This document shows, piece after piece, positions 15,393-16,198 of a stretch of DNA of 16,198 nucleotides (position 1 is the stretch's first letter; the number at the start of each line of letters is the position of its first letter). A program made the translations under genes and the position numbers. The stretch is from Rickettsia typhi (GTDB lineage Bacteria > Pseudomonadota > Alphaproteobacteria > Rickettsiales > UBA1997): positions 1 through 16,198 of the forward strand of contig CAMDMO010000025.1 in assembly GCA_945902255.1 (NCBI GenBank). Direction: 5' to 3'. Below the pieces are notes generated by a model, which was not told where the DNA came from, did no database searches, and saw nothing but the letters and a program-made list of their open reading frames with translations.

Positions 15393-16145
15393 TTAGCGGG
15401 TGCAAATTTTGCAACCCGGATTCTTTTTTAATGTAACTTTGCGGAAGTTATTTTGAAGAAAGTCAGAGAGAAGAATTTTGCCAACAAGACTCTCGCCGAT
15501 GCCGAGAATTTCGTTAATTAACGTGGTGGCTTGAATTGCGCCGATTGTTCCTGCAACTGATCCTAGGATTCCTCTTTCTGAAATTGGCAAAGAGAAATTT
15601 TCATCGAGAATATTTGAGTTAAAGCAGGCGTAGCATGGGTTGTTTTTTTGGTAGGATTTAAATGTAGAGACTTGTCCTAAAAAGCCTTTTACCGCGGCGA
15701 AGATCAGCGGTTTTTTTTGTTCGTGGCAGATTTCATTAATTAAAAAACGCGTCGGAAAATTGTCGGTGGCATCTAAAATAAAATCGTAATCGGGGCAAAT
15801 TTTTCTAAGGCTTTCGCGAGTCGCACGTTCGGGGAAAATTTTTAAATTGATGTCAGGATTTAAGTCAGAAATTTTTTCTTGCGCGCTGATAACTTTTTTT
15901 TGTCCGAGATTTTTTTCGTTGTGAATAACTTGGCGCTGTAGGTTTGAAAGCTCAACGATGTCGTCATCAACCACGCCAATATTTCCGACTCCCGCCGCAG
16001 AAAGATAAAGCAGAACTGGCGAGCCAAGACCGCCAGCGCCAATTACTAAAACCTTTGCGCGCAGTAATTTCTTCTGGCCAAGTTCACCAATTTCAGGAAG
16101 AATTAAATTGCGCAGGTAGCGCTGTTTTTGTGTGTCGGTTAGCAT
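15393..16145 (-). CDS. HesA/MoeB/ThiF-family sulfur-carrier adenylyltransferase
   Basis: This 250-residue E1-like enzyme adenylates the C-terminus of a small ubiquitin-like sulfur carrier (MoaD or ThiS) for molybdopterin or thiamine synthesis. The nucleotide-binding loop is GAGGLGSP (36-43), the acidic strand VVDDDIVELSNLQRQ carries R71, and the DATDNFPTR segment (125-133) is the adenylation motif. Two CxxC pairs, C171/C174 (CYAC) and C245/C248 (CKIC), bind structural zinc. Length matches MoeB/ThiF without a rhodanese domain. At the position before GILGSVAGTIGAIQA, where MoeB and ThiF have a cysteine, this protein has PISERG without one. Whether it serves MoaD or ThiS cannot be told, because no partner gene is in view. 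It lies 41 nt upstream of tRNA-Tyr. Confidence 0.9.
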   Translation of the reverse strand: MLTDTQKQRYLRNLILPEIGELGQKKLLRAKVLVIGAGGLGSPVLLYLSAAGVGNIGVVDDDIVELSNLQRQVIHNEKNLGQKKVISAQEKISDLNPDINLKIFPERATRESLRKICPDYDFILDATDNFPTRFLINEICHEQKKPLIFAAVKGFLGQVSTFKSYQKNNPCYACFNSNILDENFSLPISERGILGSVAGTIGAIQATTLINEILGIGESLVGKILLSDFLQNNFRKVTLKKNPGCKICTR

Positions 16146-16169
16146 CAGAAATTATTAAATTTTTCCTAG

Positions 16170-16193
16170 ATCCCCGCCTTCGCGGGGATGACG
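16170..16193. repeat. GC-rich dispersed hairpin repeat at the window edge
   Basis: ATCCCCGC (16170-16177) and GCGGGGAT (16182-16189) form a perfect 8-bp stem with a CTTC loop, followed by GACG. The GATGACG end also occurs in copies A and B, suggesting a related or similarly inserted family. It lies just upstream of the adenylyltransferase gene and may continue beyond the window. Confidence 0.6.
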
Positions 16194-16198
16194 TTGGA

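Noticed and set aside
15146..15436. 96-codon plus-strand ORF with GAGEGNRTL and WWRGLDLNQRT
   Set aside because: It reads through both tRNA genes in antisense; such peptides are a familiar false prediction across tRNA genes.

Overview
The window is AT-rich and carries a gene complement typical of an alphaproteobacterium: a 2-oxoglutarate dehydrogenase sucA/sucB locus, OxyR with an AhpC/AhpD peroxidase pair, UvrB, a ThiF/MoeB-type enzyme and three tRNAs. Palindromic repeats in the gaps and two large proteins without recognisable housekeeping roles fit a host-associated lineage such as Rickettsiales or a relative. That placement is inference. TGA ends several full-length genes, so the code looks standard.

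Positions 1-1923 form a peroxide-defence locus. ahpC and ahpD (the latter cut by the window edge) run leftward from a shared intergenic region, and oxyR runs rightward. A tandem OxyR-type operator covers the oxyR start codon. Positions 1924-2592 hold no gene: there are two long palindromic repeats, a C-run/G-quadruplex tract, a possible very short transcription unit, another hairpin and the sucB terminator.

Positions 2593-7030 (minus) carry sucA, two overlapping small membrane-protein genes, and sucB, so the E1 and E2 subunits of 2-oxoglutarate dehydrogenase are separated by two small cistrons packed head to tail. An elongator tRNA-Met at 7139-7214 sits between two inverted-repeat elements that share the same termini.

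Positions 7547-10678 (plus) encode a 1043-residue protein of unknown function with a coiled-coil N-terminal part and a module repeated about three times. It converges on uvrB (10706-12682, minus). Behind uvrB lies a 789-residue fusion (12764-15133, minus): an N-terminal region that is itself a tandem duplication with ankyrin-like signatures, joined to a class I glutamine amidotransferase/peptidase C26-like domain with an intact Cys-His-Glu triad. It follows a tRNA-Tyr/tRNA-Gly pair. The window ends with a MoeB/ThiF-family adenylyltransferase and part of a dispersed GC-rich hairpin repeat.

I do not recognise a complete known defence or mobile system. The strongest candidates for something undescribed are the two large orphan proteins and the two small membrane proteins inserted between sucA and sucB.
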